Assembly (NCBI GenBank): GCA_024637145.1
Contig: JAGXFQ010000007.1
Location: 1 to 64,000, forward strand
Source: Desulfobulbaceae bacterium
GTDB taxonomy: Bacteria > Desulfobacterota > Desulfobulbia > Desulfobulbales > SURF-16
DNA length: 64,000 bases
Direction: 5' to 3'
A program made the position numbers and the translations under genes. Positions 9,083 through 20,072 of the stretch are shown here, piece after piece. The notes beneath the pieces are model-generated. The model searched no databases, was not told where the DNA came from, and saw nothing but the letters and a program-made list of their open reading frames with translations. Numbering within the stretch: position 1 is the stretch's first letter; every line of letters starts with the position of its first letter.

Positions 9083-10036
9083 ATGATGAAAGACAAGAAA
9101 GACATAATGCTTATCTCCGGCAACGCCAATATTGAACTTGCCCAAGATATCTCTTCAATCCTCGGCATTCCCCTTGTGGAAAGAGAAGTGAGGACCTTCA
9201 GCGATGGTGAGACCTACGTTGAAATAAAGGAAAATGTCCGCGGGCGTGATGTCTTTATTGTTCAACCCACCTCTACCCCGGTCAACGATCACCTGATGGA
9301 GCTGATGCTCATTGCCGATGCCCTGCGCCGGGCTTCCGCCCGCAGGATTACTGCGGTTATGCCTTATTACGGCTATGCCCGTCAGGACCGCAAGGTGGCG
9401 CCCAGAGTGCCCATTTCCGCCAAGGTGGTGGCCGAGATGATCATGGCGGTGGGCATCCGCCGCGTTCTGACCATGGACCTCCATTCCGGCCAGATCCAGG
9501 GATTTTTCAGTATTCCTGTTGATAATATGTATTGCGCACCCGTCATTCTTAATGATATACGTTCCTGCTTTAGTAACGGCGACGTGATAATGGTCTCGCC
9601 TGACGCCGGTGGTGTTGAGCGGACCAGGGCCTTTGCCAAAAGGCTGGACGCTGACCTGGCGATTATTGATAAGCGTCGGGAGCGGGCCAATGTTGCTGAG
9701 GCCATGAATGTTATCGGCGATGTCCGCGGCAAGGTAGCCATTCTTCTCGATGATATGGTTGATACGGCAGGCACCTTATGCGGCGCTGCCTCTATGCTTA
9801 TGAAGGCAGGGGCAAAAGAGGTTCATGCCTATTGTTCCCATGCTGTTTTGTCAGGGCCTGCCATTGAGCGGCTTAATGACTCTGAAATAACCACTATGGT
9901 GGTCACAAATACCATTCCTTTGCGGGATAATGCCAAGAACTGTTCAAAAATAAAGGTTCTTTCCGTTTCCAATCTTCTCGCTGAGGCCATACATTGCATT
10001 CACTCAGAGGACTCGGTGAGTTCTTTGTTTGTTTAA
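9083..10036 (+). CDS. prs: Ribose-phosphate pyrophosphokinase
   Basis: [81 protein letters not shown]. Confidence 0.97.
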   Translation: MMKDKKDIMLISGNANIELAQDISSILGIPLVEREVRTFSDGETYVEIKENVRGRDVFIVQPTSTPVNDHLMELMLIADALRRASARRITAVMPYYGYARQDRKVAPRVPISAKVVAEMIMAVGIRRVLTMDLHSGQIQGFFSIPVDNMYCAPVILNDIRSCFSNGDVIMVSPDAGGVERTRAFAKRLDADLAIIDKRRERANVAEAMNVIGDVRGKVAILLDDMVDTAGTLCGAASMLMKAGAKEVHAYCSHAVLSGPAIERLNDSEITTMVVTNTIPLRDNAKNCSKIKVLSVSNLLAEAIHCIHSEDSVSSLFV

Positions 10037-10064
10037 TTGTTTTTAATTGAGGAGGTCCTCCCCC

Positions 10065-10619
10065 ATGATCCAGATTGATGTTACAGCCCAGGTAAGAGAC
10101 AGTTCCGGCAAAGGCGCCGCCCGCACCCTTCGTCGTGACGGCCGCATTCCTGCTGTTTTATACGGCCCCAAGACCAAGCCGGTTTCCCTGACGGTTGATA
10201 CCCATTCCTTCACCAAGTCCCTTTTGGGTCTGCAGCGGCGTAACGCCATTGTTGCCCTGACCATTGAAGGTGATGGACTGAAGAATGTCATGGTCAAGGA
10301 TATTCAGGTCGATCCCGTTACCAACGCTCTCAAGCATGCGGATTTCTATGAGCTTGATCTCAATAATGAGTACACCTACACCGTGCCTGTTCTCTATTCA
10401 GGAAAGGCCAAGGGTGTTGATTCAGGTGGCGAATTGGAGATATATGTCCATACTGTTCGCCTCAAAGGAAAACCCCTGAGTGTTCCTGACGCCATTGAGG
10501 TTGATGTTACTCGCCTGCAGCTTGAAGAGGAAATCACCATGGCCCAGCTTGCTGTCCCTGAAGGGGCCACTCTGCTTGGTGAACCTGACAGTGTCTGTGT
10601 TGCGGTGGTGCCTGCTTAA
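10065..10619 (+). CDS. rplY: 50S ribosomal protein L25 (Ctc/TL5 family)
   Basis: GKGAARTLRRDGRIPAVLYGPK...VMVKDIQVDPVTNALKHADFYEL; start at 10065 after gaggaggtcctccccc. Confidence 0.94.
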   Translation: MIQIDVTAQVRDSSGKGAARTLRRDGRIPAVLYGPKTKPVSLTVDTHSFTKSLLGLQRRNAIVALTIEGDGLKNVMVKDIQVDPVTNALKHADFYELDLNNEYTYTVPVLYSGKAKGVDSGGELEIYVHTVRLKGKPLSVPDAIEVDVTRLQLEEEITMAQLAVPEGATLLGEPDSVCVAVVPA

Positions 10620-10831
10620 CACACCGTTGACAAGACACGGCCCCTTGGGCACTATTTCGTTGGAAATGGTCTCAGGTGGGCAGCGAGTCTGCGAGACTCA
10701 GAAATGTTCATTAGTTAAAATAAAAGGGCTGCCCCCGCCGGAAATTGAGGTGCTTTTTGGCTCCATTTTCACCCCTTCGCGACGTTTTTCCAGGGGCTGT
10801 TACATTTGATCTGCTATTTTGTTCTGTTTTG

Positions 10832-10871
10832 AAATCGGCTGGGAAAGGGTACGCCTTTTCCCAGCCGATTT
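10832..10871 (+). terminator. Rho-independent terminator between rplY and pth
   Basis: Perfect 15-bp inverted repeat AAATCGGCTGGGAAA..TTTCCCAGCCGATTT, 10-nt loop, followed by tgtttt. Confidence 0.8.
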
Positions 10872-10889
10872 TGTTTTGACTGGAGAATC

Positions 10890-11453
10890 ATGTATCTGAT
10901 CGTCGGCCTGGGTAATCCGGGTGAGAAATACAGGGGAACCAGGCACAATGTCGGCTTTTTGGCGGTGGAGCGACTGGCTGAGGAGGCCGGCGCCTGCTTT
11001 GGTCAGTCAAAATGGTCGGCCCTCTCTTGCAAGGTAGCCCTTGCCGGCCACAGTGCAGTGCTGGTGAAACCACAGACCTTTATGAATCTCAGCGGTGAGG
11101 CAGTGGAGCCCATTGCCTCCTATTACAAGATAGAACCTGAGAACATTGTCGTCATCCACGATGACCTCGACCTGGAGTGCGGCAGGATAAAACTGGGCGT
11201 AAACAGAGGGGCAGGGGGCCATAACGGTATCAAGTCCATCATTCAGCGTCTGGGCAGCAGATCCTTTAACCGGATCAGAATAGGCATTGGTCATCCAGGC
11301 CAGGCCATGCCTGTTGAGCGTTATGTCTTGGGTCATTTTGCAGGTGCGGAGATCCCCCTTATTTCCCCGGCCATAGAAAGGGCAACAGAGGCCGCCAGGC
11401 TCATTGTGGAGCAGGGTATGGCCGCGGCCACCCAGACCATGCACAGCAAATAG
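10890..11453 (+). CDS. pth: Peptidyl-tRNA hydrolase
   Basis: MYLIVGLGNPGEKYRGTRHNVGF, KPQTFMNLSGEAV, DDLDLECGRIKLGVNRGAGGHNGIKSI. Confidence 0.97.
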   Translation: MYLIVGLGNPGEKYRGTRHNVGFLAVERLAEEAGACFGQSKWSALSCKVALAGHSAVLVKPQTFMNLSGEAVEPIASYYKIEPENIVVIHDDLDLECGRIKLGVNRGAGGHNGIKSIIQRLGSRSFNRIRIGIGHPGQAMPVERYVLGHFAGAEIPLISPAIERATEAARLIVEQGMAAATQTMHSK

Positions 11454-11674
11454 CAGCTCCCTTCTTTCACCTCCTGCTGCTTTGGCAGAGGTTCCTCCCA
11501 GATCCCGCCTTGCAATTTCTGCATATTGTGGTATCATAAAAAATTATTGTAATCATTTAGTTATTATTCCTGCCCCCTTATTTCTTAACTTACGTGTCAA
11601 GATGGTTTCTGGTTTTCCTATCAGATGTGCCAGCTTGGCACTGACAGGATTCGCTCGTTTAAAGGAGAGTTAAC

Positions 11675-12157
11675 GTGTTTAAAAAAGGCGATATGGCTGT
11701 CTATCCGGCCCACGGAGTCGGTGAAATTCAAGCGGTTGAAATGAAAAAAATGGCAGGCTTGGAGCAATCCTTTTACGTCATGAAGATCATGGATACCGCC
11801 ATGGTAGTGATGATTCCCTGTGGTTCCAGTGAAAAAGTGGGTCTGCGGGCCATTGTCAGTTCCGCTGAAGCGGATAAGGTTTTTGATATTCTTAAAATGG
11901 AAGATGTCGAAATCGTTCAGCAGCCCTGGAATCAGCGTTATCGGGAATATATGGAGAAGATCAAATCAGGCTCCATTTTTGAGATTGCCGGTGTTCTTCG
12001 CGATCTCTTTCTGCTGCAGCACTCCAAAGAACTCTCCTTTGGCGAGCGGAAGATGGTTGATACTGCCAAGTCCCTGCTGGTGACGGAAATCTCCCTTGCT
12101 TACCAGGTCAAGGAAGAACAAATTACCGAGCAGATTGATAATATTTTTGTCGCTTAA
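11675..12157 (+). CDS. CarD/CdnL-family transcriptional regulator
   Basis: MFKKGDMAVYPAHGVGEIQAVEMKKMAGLEQSFYVMKI...LLVTEISLAY; GTG start after aaaggagagttaac. Confidence 0.93.
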   Translation: MFKKGDMAVYPAHGVGEIQAVEMKKMAGLEQSFYVMKIMDTAMVVMIPCGSSEKVGLRAIVSSAEADKVFDILKMEDVEIVQQPWNQRYREYMEKIKSGSIFEIAGVLRDLFLLQHSKELSFGERKMVDTAKSLLVTEISLAYQVKEEQITEQIDNIFVA

Positions 12158-12185
12158 TTTTTTCGTTTTTAGAGTGCCTGCCTAC

Positions 12186-12226
12186 AAAAAGGGGTCCGCC
12201 TGTATCAGGTTGGGCTCCTTTTTTTG
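12186..12226 (+). terminator. Probable terminator after carD-like gene
   Basis: aaaaaggggtcc...gggctcctttttttg, imperfect stem ending in a T-run, immediately after the carD stop. Confidence 0.5.
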
Positions 12227-12336
12227 TTTCTGATGACCAGGCCAAATACAGTCACCCCGCGCCACCGTTTCTGTAACGCAATCCGGACCTCTTTGGGTGA
12301 GGGCGGCGATCTAACGTGTCGTCATTATAACGTGTA

Positions 12337-12751
12337 GTCATTGCGAGCGAAGCGCGGCAATCCAGGAAATAGCGGTGGCCCCTGAGCCAAAACCTCTGGA
12401 CTGCCGCGTCGCTTCGCTCCTCGCAGTGACGGGGGGCGAGGGGCAAGGTGTCAGGGGAATCAAAAAAAAAATGCAGATTGTCACTCTTTTGCGTTTCACC
12501 CTTCACCTGCACAAAATAAGATGTCCTATGTAAGGCATGGTTCCTGTTCAACACAAAGACACAAAGACACAAAGGTTTCGGGCCTTTATATTCTTTGCAC
12601 CCTTCAAGGGGGTATTGTAAAGAATGTCTCTGTGTCTCTGTGTCTCTGTGTCTCTGTGTCTTTGTGTCTCTGTGGTAAAAAAAGGATCTCCCCCTGTGGC
12701 AGGATAAATGTCGTCTCTGGACTGCCACGTCGCTCCGCTCCTTGCAGTGAC
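12337..12751 (-). repeat. Composite intergenic repeat element (long form)
   Basis: Reverse-complement counterpart of 3063-3315 with extra internal sequence. Bounded by gtcattgcgagcgaagcgcggcaatccagg and ctggactgccacgtcgctccgctccttgcagtgac. Confidence 0.85.
12627..12674. repeat. 8-bp tandem repeat, 6 units (tctctgtg, one variant tctttgtg)
   Basis: Counted directly in the sequence; forms one arm of a large imperfect hairpin with acacaaagacacaaagacacaaag at about 12550-12574. Confidence 0.9.
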
Positions 12752-12828
12752 GGCGGTGAGCAGAAAACGATAATGGAAAAGATTTCGTTATTCATTTGTA
12801 ATTCATTCGTTCTTCAGAAGATCACTTT

Positions 12829-13782
12829 ATGACACAGCCAGCCGCATCCTTTGCCAACAGGTATGATATTGATGTCCAGGCTTTTGAGCAGGGTCATCGG
12901 CTGGACAAGATTCTGCACAATAATTCCCGTCTTGCCGAACTGTCCAGGTCCCGCATCCAGAAACTGATCAAGGAAGGGTATGTGCAGGTCAATGGCCAGG
13001 CTGTCAAGCTGAGCTACAAGGTGCAGCACCGAGATCATATCCTGGTGGCCATTCCTGCGCCCAAAGAGCTTTTTCTCACCCCCCAGGAACTCCCCCTGGA
13101 CATCCTTTTTGAGGATGAACACCTCATTGTTGTTAACAAGGATCCGGGGGTAGTGGTTCATCCGGCGGCCGGCAATATGGAGGGCACTCTGGTGCAGGGC
13201 CTTTTGTATCATTGCCATGATCTTGCCGGTATCGGGGGTGTTATGCGGCCGGGAATCGTCCATCGCCTGGACAAGGATACCTCCGGGGTTTTGGTGGTTG
13301 CCAAAACAGATCTGGCCCATCAAAACCTGGTGGCCCAGTTTGAAAAGAGGCAGGTCCGTAAAATTTATCTTGCCATTGTGGTGGGGTGTCCGGCCCCGCC
13401 TGTGGGTACCATTGATACTTTCATCGGCCGGCATCCGGTTCATCGTAAAAAGATGGCAGTGCTTGCCAGGGGCGGCCGCACCGCTCTTACCGAATATAAG
13501 GTCCTTGAGGCCTTTGCCCAGGCCTCTTTGGTACAGGTGGTCATCAAGACAGGGCGGACCCACCAGATCCGGGTCCACATGAGTCATATCGGCTCTCCTG
13601 TCATGGGCGATACGGTCTATGGTGGCAAACGGGCCCAGATGGTGGGAGTGGGCCGCCAGTGCCTGCACGCCTCCCAGCTCATCATCTCCCATCCTTTGAC
13701 TGCTGAAATCCTGCAATTTGATGCCCCTCTGCCCGAAGATATGAGTTTGCTTTTGGCGGCGCTTGGTGGGGATAATGGCTAG
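12829..13782 (+). CDS. rluD: Ribosomal large subunit pseudouridine synthase, RluA/RluD family
   Basis: S4-like N-terminus (SRSRIQKLIKEGYVQVNG), GIVHRLDKDTSGVLVVAKT, TGRTHQIRVHMSHIGSPVMGDTVYGG. Confidence 0.92.
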   Translation: MTQPAASFANRYDIDVQAFEQGHRLDKILHNNSRLAELSRSRIQKLIKEGYVQVNGQAVKLSYKVQHRDHILVAIPAPKELFLTPQELPLDILFEDEHLIVVNKDPGVVVHPAAGNMEGTLVQGLLYHCHDLAGIGGVMRPGIVHRLDKDTSGVLVVAKTDLAHQNLVAQFEKRQVRKIYLAIVVGCPAPPVGTIDTFIGRHPVHRKKMAVLARGGRTALTEYKVLEAFAQASLVQVVIKTGRTHQIRVHMSHIGSPVMGDTVYGGKRAQMVGVGRQCLHASQLIISHPLTAEILQFDAPLPEDMSLLLAALGGDNG

Positions 13783-14404
13783 GGGAGGGGGAATGACAGG
13801 GCAGGGGGGGAATAAAGAGGGGGTGGTGGGTGTCACCGGCTTTATCGGTTCCGGCAAGAGCCGGGTGAGCCGTTTTCTGGCCAGCCGCCTGGCCTGGCCC
13901 TGTCTGGAGGCGGACAGGATTGCCCGCGATCTCATGCGGCCGGGCGAGCCTGGTTGGCTGGCTGTCAAGGAGTATGATCATAAATATATCAGGCCTGACG
14001 GCCGGCTGGATCGCCCTTTGCTGCGCCAGGATATATTTTCTGACCCGCAGGTGAAGTGCGCGGTTGATGGCCGTATCCACCCCCTGGTCAAGGCAAAACT
14101 CCAGGAGCTTTTAGGGCCGGGAGAGCGGGCCCTTGTCGAAGTCCCCCTCCTTTTTGAGGCCGGCTGGGACACCTTCTTTGGCAGGATCATCCTGGTCTAT
14201 GCCGACCAGGATACCTGTCTGCAAAGGGTTATGGCCAGAGACCGGGTCACTGCCCAGCAGGCCCAGCAGGCCTATCAGTGCCAGATGCCGGCCATGGAAA
14301 AGATCAAGCGGGCCCACCATGTCATTGATAACAGCGGGGCCTGGTGGAATACCCAGCTCCAGCTTTTGCATCTCCTTGATATTTTAATGGGGCGCCGGGT
14401 TTGA
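13763..14404 (+). CDS. coaE: Dephospho-CoA kinase
   Basis: VGVTGFIGSGKSRVSRFLA, LEADRIARDLMRPGEPGW, EVPLLFEAGWD. Overlaps the 3' end of rluD; start could be internal. Confidence 0.9.
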   Translation: MVGIMARGGGMTGQGGNKEGVVGVTGFIGSGKSRVSRFLASRLAWPCLEADRIARDLMRPGEPGWLAVKEYDHKYIRPDGRLDRPLLRQDIFSDPQVKCAVDGRIHPLVKAKLQELLGPGERALVEVPLLFEAGWDTFFGRIILVYADQDTCLQRVMARDRVTAQQAQQAYQCQMPAMEKIKRAHHVIDNSGAWWNTQLQLLHLLDILMGRRV

Positions 14405-14663
14405 TCTGTGGAAAAAGCTTGACAGTGAAATTGTGGCCAGCTATAAATACACAGCATCATTAATTCCTGTTCGTCTCCGCGTCACCTTCCTTTGTTCGTA
14501 TCTTTTAGTTAAACCGTCAAGCACCTGCTTTTGGGCGCCCATACCTGCATTTTTTAAAGGCCTTCTTTACATACCTTTCAATAGGATTTTCATCCTTTCT
14601 TATCTTGATCCTCATTACAACCCTTTTGCCTCAAACCTCTTTTTGCCTCAAACAAGATGTTGA

Positions 14664-16079
14664 ATGATCATAGCTGATCTGGCGAGAGCACCAATCAATT
14701 TCACTGCCCCACCGGCGGTGGGCACACAAAAAGACATAACTATTTTGAAAGAAGAAACCACCCCCCCAGAGGCCAAAAAGCCCAGAAAATCCCCGGTCAA
14801 GGAGCAATTAGTCTCCTCCATTCATTTAAGTGAATTAAAGGCCAAAAAGATCCAGGACCTCACTGATCTGGCTAAGGATCTTGGTATCGAAGATTTCAGC
14901 TCCTTGCGCAAGCAAGAGTTGATCTTTGCCATCATTCACACCCAGGCCGGCAAGAAGAACAGCCGAAATATCAGCGTACGGGCGGATGGTGTTCTGGAAA
15001 TTCTGCCGGATGGTTTCGGTTTTCTCCGCGCCCCTGATTATAATTATCTGCCCGGTCCGGATGACATCTATGTCTCTCCGGCCCAGATCCGCAAACTGAG
15101 CCTGCGCACCGGTGATACCGTGGAAGGACAGGTGCGCCCTCCCAAAGAGGGGGAGCGCTATTTCGCCCTTCTCAAGGTTGACAGTGTCAATTTTGAAAAT
15201 CCGGCCAACAACCGGAAAAAGACCCTTTTTTCAAACCTGACCCCTCTGCATCCCAACGAACGCATAAAGCTGGAATACCAGCCAGACAGCTATTCCATGC
15301 GGGTTATGGACCTGATGTGTCCCATCGGCAAGGGGCAGAGGGGGCTGATTGTTGCTCCCCCCCGCACCGGCAAGACCGTGCTGATCAGGGAAATTGCCAA
15401 TGCCATCACCAAGAACCATAAAGAGGTCAAACTCATTGTTCTCCTTATTGACGAGCGCCCCGAAGAGGTCACGGATATGGCCCGCAATGTCAATGCCGAG
15501 GTGGTCAGCTCAACCTTTGATGAGCCTCCCCAGCGCCATATTCAGGTGGCGGAGATGGTTATTGAGAAGGCCAGGCGTCTCGTGGAGCATAAATATGATG
15601 TGGTGATCCTGCTGGACAGCCTCACCAGGCTGGCCCGGGCCTATAACACCGTGATCCCTCCCAGTGGCAAGATCCTTTCCGGTGGTGTGGACGCCAATGC
15701 CCTGCACCGCCCCAAAAGGTTTTTCGGTGCGGCCCGAAATATCGAAGAGGGCGGCAGCCTCACCATCATTGCCTCTGCCCTTGTTGACACCGGCAGCCGG
15801 ATGGATGAGGTTATTTTTGAGGAGTTTAAGGGCACGGGTAACATGGAAGTTATCCTTGACCGGAAGATGGCCAATCGCCGTATTTTCCCCTCCATTGATA
15901 TGAATAAGTCGGGAACCAGGAAGGAAGATCTCCTTCTGGAGCCGGATGTCTTGAATCGTTCCTGGATCCTGCGGAAACTTCTTTCCTCCATGAATCCGGC
16001 TGATGCCATGGAGTTCATGGTGGACAAGATGAAGGGCACCCGGAATAATGAGGAATTTCTGGAATCCATGACACGCTGA
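14664..16079 (+). CDS. rho: Transcription termination factor Rho
   Basis: [101 protein letters not shown]. Confidence 0.97.
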   Translation: MIIADLARAPINFTAPPAVGTQKDITILKEETTPPEAKKPRKSPVKEQLVSSIHLSELKAKKIQDLTDLAKDLGIEDFSSLRKQELIFAIIHTQAGKKNSRNISVRADGVLEILPDGFGFLRAPDYNYLPGPDDIYVSPAQIRKLSLRTGDTVEGQVRPPKEGERYFALLKVDSVNFENPANNRKKTLFSNLTPLHPNERIKLEYQPDSYSMRVMDLMCPIGKGQRGLIVAPPRTGKTVLIREIANAITKNHKEVKLIVLLIDERPEEVTDMARNVNAEVVSSTFDEPPQRHIQVAEMVIEKARRLVEHKYDVVILLDSLTRLARAYNTVIPPSGKILSGGVDANALHRPKRFFGAARNIEEGGSLTIIASALVDTGSRMDEVIFEEFKGTGNMEVILDRKMANRRIFPSIDMNKSGTRKEDLLLEPDVLNRSWILRKLLSSMNPADAMEFMVDKMKGTRNNEEFLESMTR

Positions 16080-16272
16080 GCAGCGCCAAAGTCTCTGGAC
16101 ATAGCCTTTCTTAAGTGTTGCAAATAAAAAATTTGCGGGTATAATATTGTCCTTTCGTCATGAGACGCTGTTTTTGTTTAACTTACCAGAATAGCGACTT
16201 TTCTGGTTTTTTGTATCAGGAAATGTTCAGAAAACGGCTAGAATGCGCCCATAACCATAATAGGATTTAGCA

Positions 16273-16482
16273 ATGAAAAACGATATCCATCCCGAATATC
16301 ATGTAATTAAGGCCAGCTGTGCATGTGGCAACGAAGTCGAAGTCGGTTCCGTCAATACCGCCATGAGTGTGGAAATCTGTTCAGCCTGCCATCCCTTTTT
16401 TACCGGCAAGCAGAAGCTTATTGATACTGCCGGCCGGGTTGAAAAATTCCTGAAGAAATACGGCCGCACCATGGAGAAATAA
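16273..16482 (+). CDS. rpmE: 50S ribosomal protein L31
   Basis: [27 protein letters not shown]...[27 protein letters not shown]. Confidence 0.97.
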   Translation: MKNDIHPEYHVIKASCACGNEVEVGSVNTAMSVEICSACHPFFTGKQKLIDTAGRVEKFLKKYGRTMEK

Positions 16483-16522
16483 GAAGGAAAAGAGCCCGCT
16501 GTCTTTTTTTTTTCATCACTAT

Positions 16523-17599
16523 ATGGATATTTTCAGTAGATTTGCCCACCTGGATGAAAAGCTTCTGGAGCTTGAAGGGAAACTTTCAGATCCGGCCATA
16601 CTCGCGGATCAATCTCAGTACGGCAAGGTTGCCAAAGAACATTCACAGGTAACCTTCCTTAATAACCTGTACACCCGGTATAAAAAAACGCTGCAGGAGA
16701 TTAAGGAGAACCAGGACTTACTCCATGATGATGAGGCGGATGACGAGCTCTGTGCCATGGCCCGAGCCGAAATAGTCGAGCTCACCGAGGTCTCCGAGCG
16801 CCTTCAGAATGAACTGCGGGCGGCACTTCTGCCCCGCAATCCCAACGATGAAAAGAATACCCTGCTGGAGATCCGAGCCGGTACAGGCGGCGACGAGGCA
16901 GCTCTTTTTGTCAGCAATCTCTATCGCATGTATAGCCGTTATGCTGAATCGCAGGGCTGGCGGGTGGAAATTCTCTCCAGTAACCCCATAGGTATTGGCG
17001 GTTTTAAGGAGATCATCTGTCTGATCAGCGGCAATCAGGTCTATTCCAAGCTCAAACATGAGTCCGGTGTCCACCGGGTGCAGCGGGTTCCGGAAACAGA
17101 AACCCAGGGCAGAATCCACACCTCGGCAGTGACCGTGGCCGTCTTGCCCGAGGCGGAAGAAGTTGAGGTGGATATTGCGCCCGCTGATCTCCGCTTTGAT
17201 GTTTTCCGGGCCTCAGGACCTGGTGGTCAGTCTGTTAATACCACGGACTCGGCAGTACGCATCACCCATCTGCCCACCGGTCTTGTGGTCAGCTGTCAGG
17301 ATGAAAAGTCGCAACACAAGAACAAAGAAAAAGGTCTCCGGGTTCTGCGGGCCCGGCTCCTCAACAAGATGCAGCAGGATCAGCATGACCGGATCTCTCT
17401 AGACCGCAAAAGTCAGATCGGCAGCGGTGACCGCAGTGAACGGATCCGGACCTATAATTACCCCCAGGGACGTATCACCGATCACCGCATCAATTTGACG
17501 ATCTATAAGTTGGAGGATGTCCTTATCGGCAAACTTGAGCATATAATCGACCCGCTTATTGCCACCTTTCAGGCCGAGTCCTTGAAGACCTTGCAATAA
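16523..17599 (+). CDS. prfA: Peptide chain release factor 1
   Basis: [54 protein letters not shown] motif. Confidence 0.97.
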   Translation: MDIFSRFAHLDEKLLELEGKLSDPAILADQSQYGKVAKEHSQVTFLNNLYTRYKKTLQEIKENQDLLHDDEADDELCAMARAEIVELTEVSERLQNELRAALLPRNPNDEKNTLLEIRAGTGGDEAALFVSNLYRMYSRYAESQGWRVEILSSNPIGIGGFKEIICLISGNQVYSKLKHESGVHRVQRVPETETQGRIHTSAVTVAVLPEAEEVEVDIAPADLRFDVFRASGPGGQSVNTTDSAVRITHLPTGLVVSCQDEKSQHKNKEKGLRVLRARLLNKMQQDQHDRISLDRKSQIGSGDRSERIRTYNYPQGRITDHRINLTIYKLEDVLIGKLEHIIDPLIATFQAESLKTLQ

Positions 17600-17622
17600 T
17601 CCTTTCTCATGGGAACGGATCC

Positions 17623-18501
17623 ATGACCACCACTGCCGCCCTCTACGCCCAGGGCACCGCCTTGCTGCAGGCTGCCGGCATTGATGATCCCCAGCTCGAA
17701 AGCGCCTTTTTTCTCTGCGATATTCTCGCCCTGTCCCGTGCCGCCTTATATCTGGAGGATAGAGAGGTGGGGCCTGCAGAGGAAGCCCTCTTTTTCACCT
17801 ACCTTAAGCGCCGCGCCCATCGTGAACCCTTTGCCTATATTGTCGGCCACCAGGATTTTCGAGGCCATGATTTTCTCGTTTCGCCGGCCGTTCTTATTCC
17901 CAGGCCGGAAACAGAGATGGTGGTGGCAGAGCTCCTCTCTCTTATCCCTGATCCCCTGACCTTTTCCGGCACCATACTTGATCTCGGCACAGGCAGCGGC
18001 ATCCTGCCGGTGAGCCTGGGCCTGGAACTGCCGCAGGCGACCTTTGTGGCCGTGGATATATCTATGGCCGCCCTGGCAGTGGCCCGCCAAAATAGCCAGC
18101 GCCATGGCTGCGCCCAGAGAATATCCCTGGTCAACGCCGATTTCCTTGCCGCCTTCGGCCGGGAGGCCCTGTTTGACTTTATCGTGGCCAATCCCCCTTA
18201 TGTGAAGAGATCCACCTTTGCCAACCTGCAACCTGATGTGGTGGATTATGAGCCTCATCTCGCCCTGGATGGTGGCGGGGAGGATGGTTTAGCGCGTATC
18301 ACCTCTTTTGCCGCTGCTGTGGGAAAATATCTGCGCCCCCATGGCTGGTTTCTCATGGAAATCGGTCATGACCAGAAGCAGGAGGTGCTGGAGCTCTTTG
18401 GAAGTTTTTCTTCCTTTGACCACCTCACTGTGCTAGATGACTATGCAGGCCTGCCTCGCCTTTTAAAGGCCAGGCGCAGCCGCTCTGAAAGCATTTTTTG
18501 A
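17623..18501 (+). CDS. prmC: Release factor glutamine methyltransferase (HemK/PrmC)
   Basis: RREPF-like [33 protein letters not shown]; adjacent to prfA. Confidence 0.95.
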   Translation: MTTTAALYAQGTALLQAAGIDDPQLESAFFLCDILALSRAALYLEDREVGPAEEALFFTYLKRRAHREPFAYIVGHQDFRGHDFLVSPAVLIPRPETEMVVAELLSLIPDPLTFSGTILDLGTGSGILPVSLGLELPQATFVAVDISMAALAVARQNSQRHGCAQRISLVNADFLAAFGREALFDFIVANPPYVKRSTFANLQPDVVDYEPHLALDGGGEDGLARITSFAAAVGKYLRPHGWFLMEIGHDQKQEVLELFGSFSSFDHLTVLDDYAGLPRLLKARRSRSESIF

Positions 18502-18607
18502 TCATCCTCCGTCCAAGGTGCTTTTTCGCCCCTTTTGGCCTTGTCTTGTCACCGCTGACAACATTTTTCATCGGGCTGATAATTGCCCACAACAACAAAA
18601 AAAGAAT

Positions 18608-19867
18608 ATGGATAAAATAATTATTGAAGGCGGCCGGCCCCTGCATGGGGAGATTTTTGTCAGTGGCGCCAAGAATGCCGCCCTGCCACTTATTGCCGCT
18701 ACCCTGCTCTGTCCTGGTGAACATACCCTCTATAATGTGCCCGATCTCAAGGATATCAGAACTATCCTGGTGCTTCTGGAGACATTAGGAATTACCTATC
18801 ATTACCCAGAGCCCCATACCCTGGTTATCAATTCCGATCATGTGGAGGGCTATGAGGCCTCCTATGATCTGGTCAAGACCATGCGGGCCTCTGTCCTGGT
18901 TCTGGGTCCGCTCCTGGCCCGTCTGGGCCGGGCCAGGGTCTCTCTGCCTGGTGGCTGTGCCATAGGCGCCAGGCCCATCAATTTTCATATGCAAGGGCTG
19001 CAGAAGCTGGGGGCGCAACTTGAATTGGAGGCCGGTTATGTGGATGCCTCTGTAAAGGGCCGGCTGCAGGGAAATACCATCTATTTTGATTTCCCCTCAG
19101 TGACCGGCACCGAGAATATGCTGATGGCGGCCTCTCTTGCCCAGGGCAAGACCATTATCAAAAATGCCGCCAAAGAACCTGAGATCGGCAATCTCATTGA
19201 TATGCTCACCGCCATGGGTGCCAAGATCGACGGCCGGGGGGGCGATATCCTGGTCATAGAGGGGGTGGCTGAGCTTAAACCCGCTGCCACCACCATTATT
19301 GCCGATCGCATTGAGACAGGGACCTACATCGCTGCCGTGGGCGCAGCCGGTGGTGAGCTTACCCTGCGCAATTGCAATCCTGCCCATCTGCCCTCCTTTC
19401 TGGAGAAGATGAGGGCGGTGGGCATCTTTATTGAGGAGAAGGATACCGTTCTTGTCGCCGGCCGCTCCGGCCCTATTAAGAGCGTTGATATCAAGACCAT
19501 GCCTTATCCTGGTTTCCCCACTGATCTGCAGGCCCAGATAATGGCCCTGATGACCTGTACCAACGGCTTGAGCGTCATTGATGAAACTATCTTTGAGAAC
19601 CGTTTCATGCATGTGGCTGAGCTGCAAAGGATGGGGGCGGATATCCGGGTGGAGGGGGGGAGGGCCATTGTGGCCGGCACCGGCATGCTCACCGGCGCCC
19701 AGGTCATGGCCACCGATCTCAGGGCCAGTGCCTCCCTGGTGGTGGCCGGGGTGGCAGCCCAGGGCGTCACCACCATTTCCAGGGTCTACCACCTGGATCG
19801 TGGCTATGAGAGGCTAGATGAGAAATTGCGGCAGGTGGGAGCGAAAATCTGGCGGGAAAAGGAGTAA
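18608..19867 (+). CDS. murA: UDP-N-acetylglucosamine 1-carboxyvinyltransferase
   Basis: [60 protein letters not shown]. Start set to 18608. Confidence 0.97.
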   Translation: MDKIIIEGGRPLHGEIFVSGAKNAALPLIAATLLCPGEHTLYNVPDLKDIRTILVLLETLGITYHYPEPHTLVINSDHVEGYEASYDLVKTMRASVLVLGPLLARLGRARVSLPGGCAIGARPINFHMQGLQKLGAQLELEAGYVDASVKGRLQGNTIYFDFPSVTGTENMLMAASLAQGKTIIKNAAKEPEIGNLIDMLTAMGAKIDGRGGDILVIEGVAELKPAATTIIADRIETGTYIAAVGAAGGELTLRNCNPAHLPSFLEKMRAVGIFIEEKDTVLVAGRSGPIKSVDIKTMPYPGFPTDLQAQIMALMTCTNGLSVIDETIFENRFMHVAELQRMGADIRVEGGRAIVAGTGMLTGAQVMATDLRASASLVVAGVAAQGVTTISRVYHLDRGYERLDEKLRQVGAKIWREKE

Positions 19868-19923
19868 GAAGACTATTGCAGTATATCACTTAAAGTTTCG
19901 TATAGTTATGCAACTCTGCCTTT

Positions 19924-20024
19924 AACCACAAAGGCATTCTTTTTAATACCCCCTTGAGGGGTACAAAAACGCGAAGAGCTTCTTGCCTTTATGTTTTTCT
20001 TTGTGCCTTCGTGTCTTTGTGGTT
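19924..20024. repeat. Inverted-repeat intergenic element sharing modules with the 12.3-12.75 kb composite repeat
   Basis: aaccacaaaggcat...ttaatacccccttgaggggtacaaa...tttgtgccttcgtgtctttgtggtt; the aatacccccttgaagggt module also occurs (reverse complement) at 12600-12616. Confidence 0.65.
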
Positions 20025-20072
20025 CGAATGCAATAACGAAATTCTACACGTACATTTAAGTTTTACGGAGTA

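Noticed and set aside
12541-12680. Possible CRISPR array because of short repeated units
   Set aside because: Units are 8 bp, directly adjacent and without spacers; tandem repeat, not CRISPR. No cas genes in the window.
12252-12832. ORFs with RHKDTKTQRHRDTETQRH or VSLCLCVSVSLCLC repeats
   Set aside because: Translations of the intergenic tandem/hairpin repeat in both strands, not credible proteins.
14405-14663. Possible structured regulatory leader upstream of rho
   Set aside because: A 260-nt gap and pyrimidine-rich stretches are compatible with Rho autoregulation, but no specific hairpin or motif could be supported by eye.
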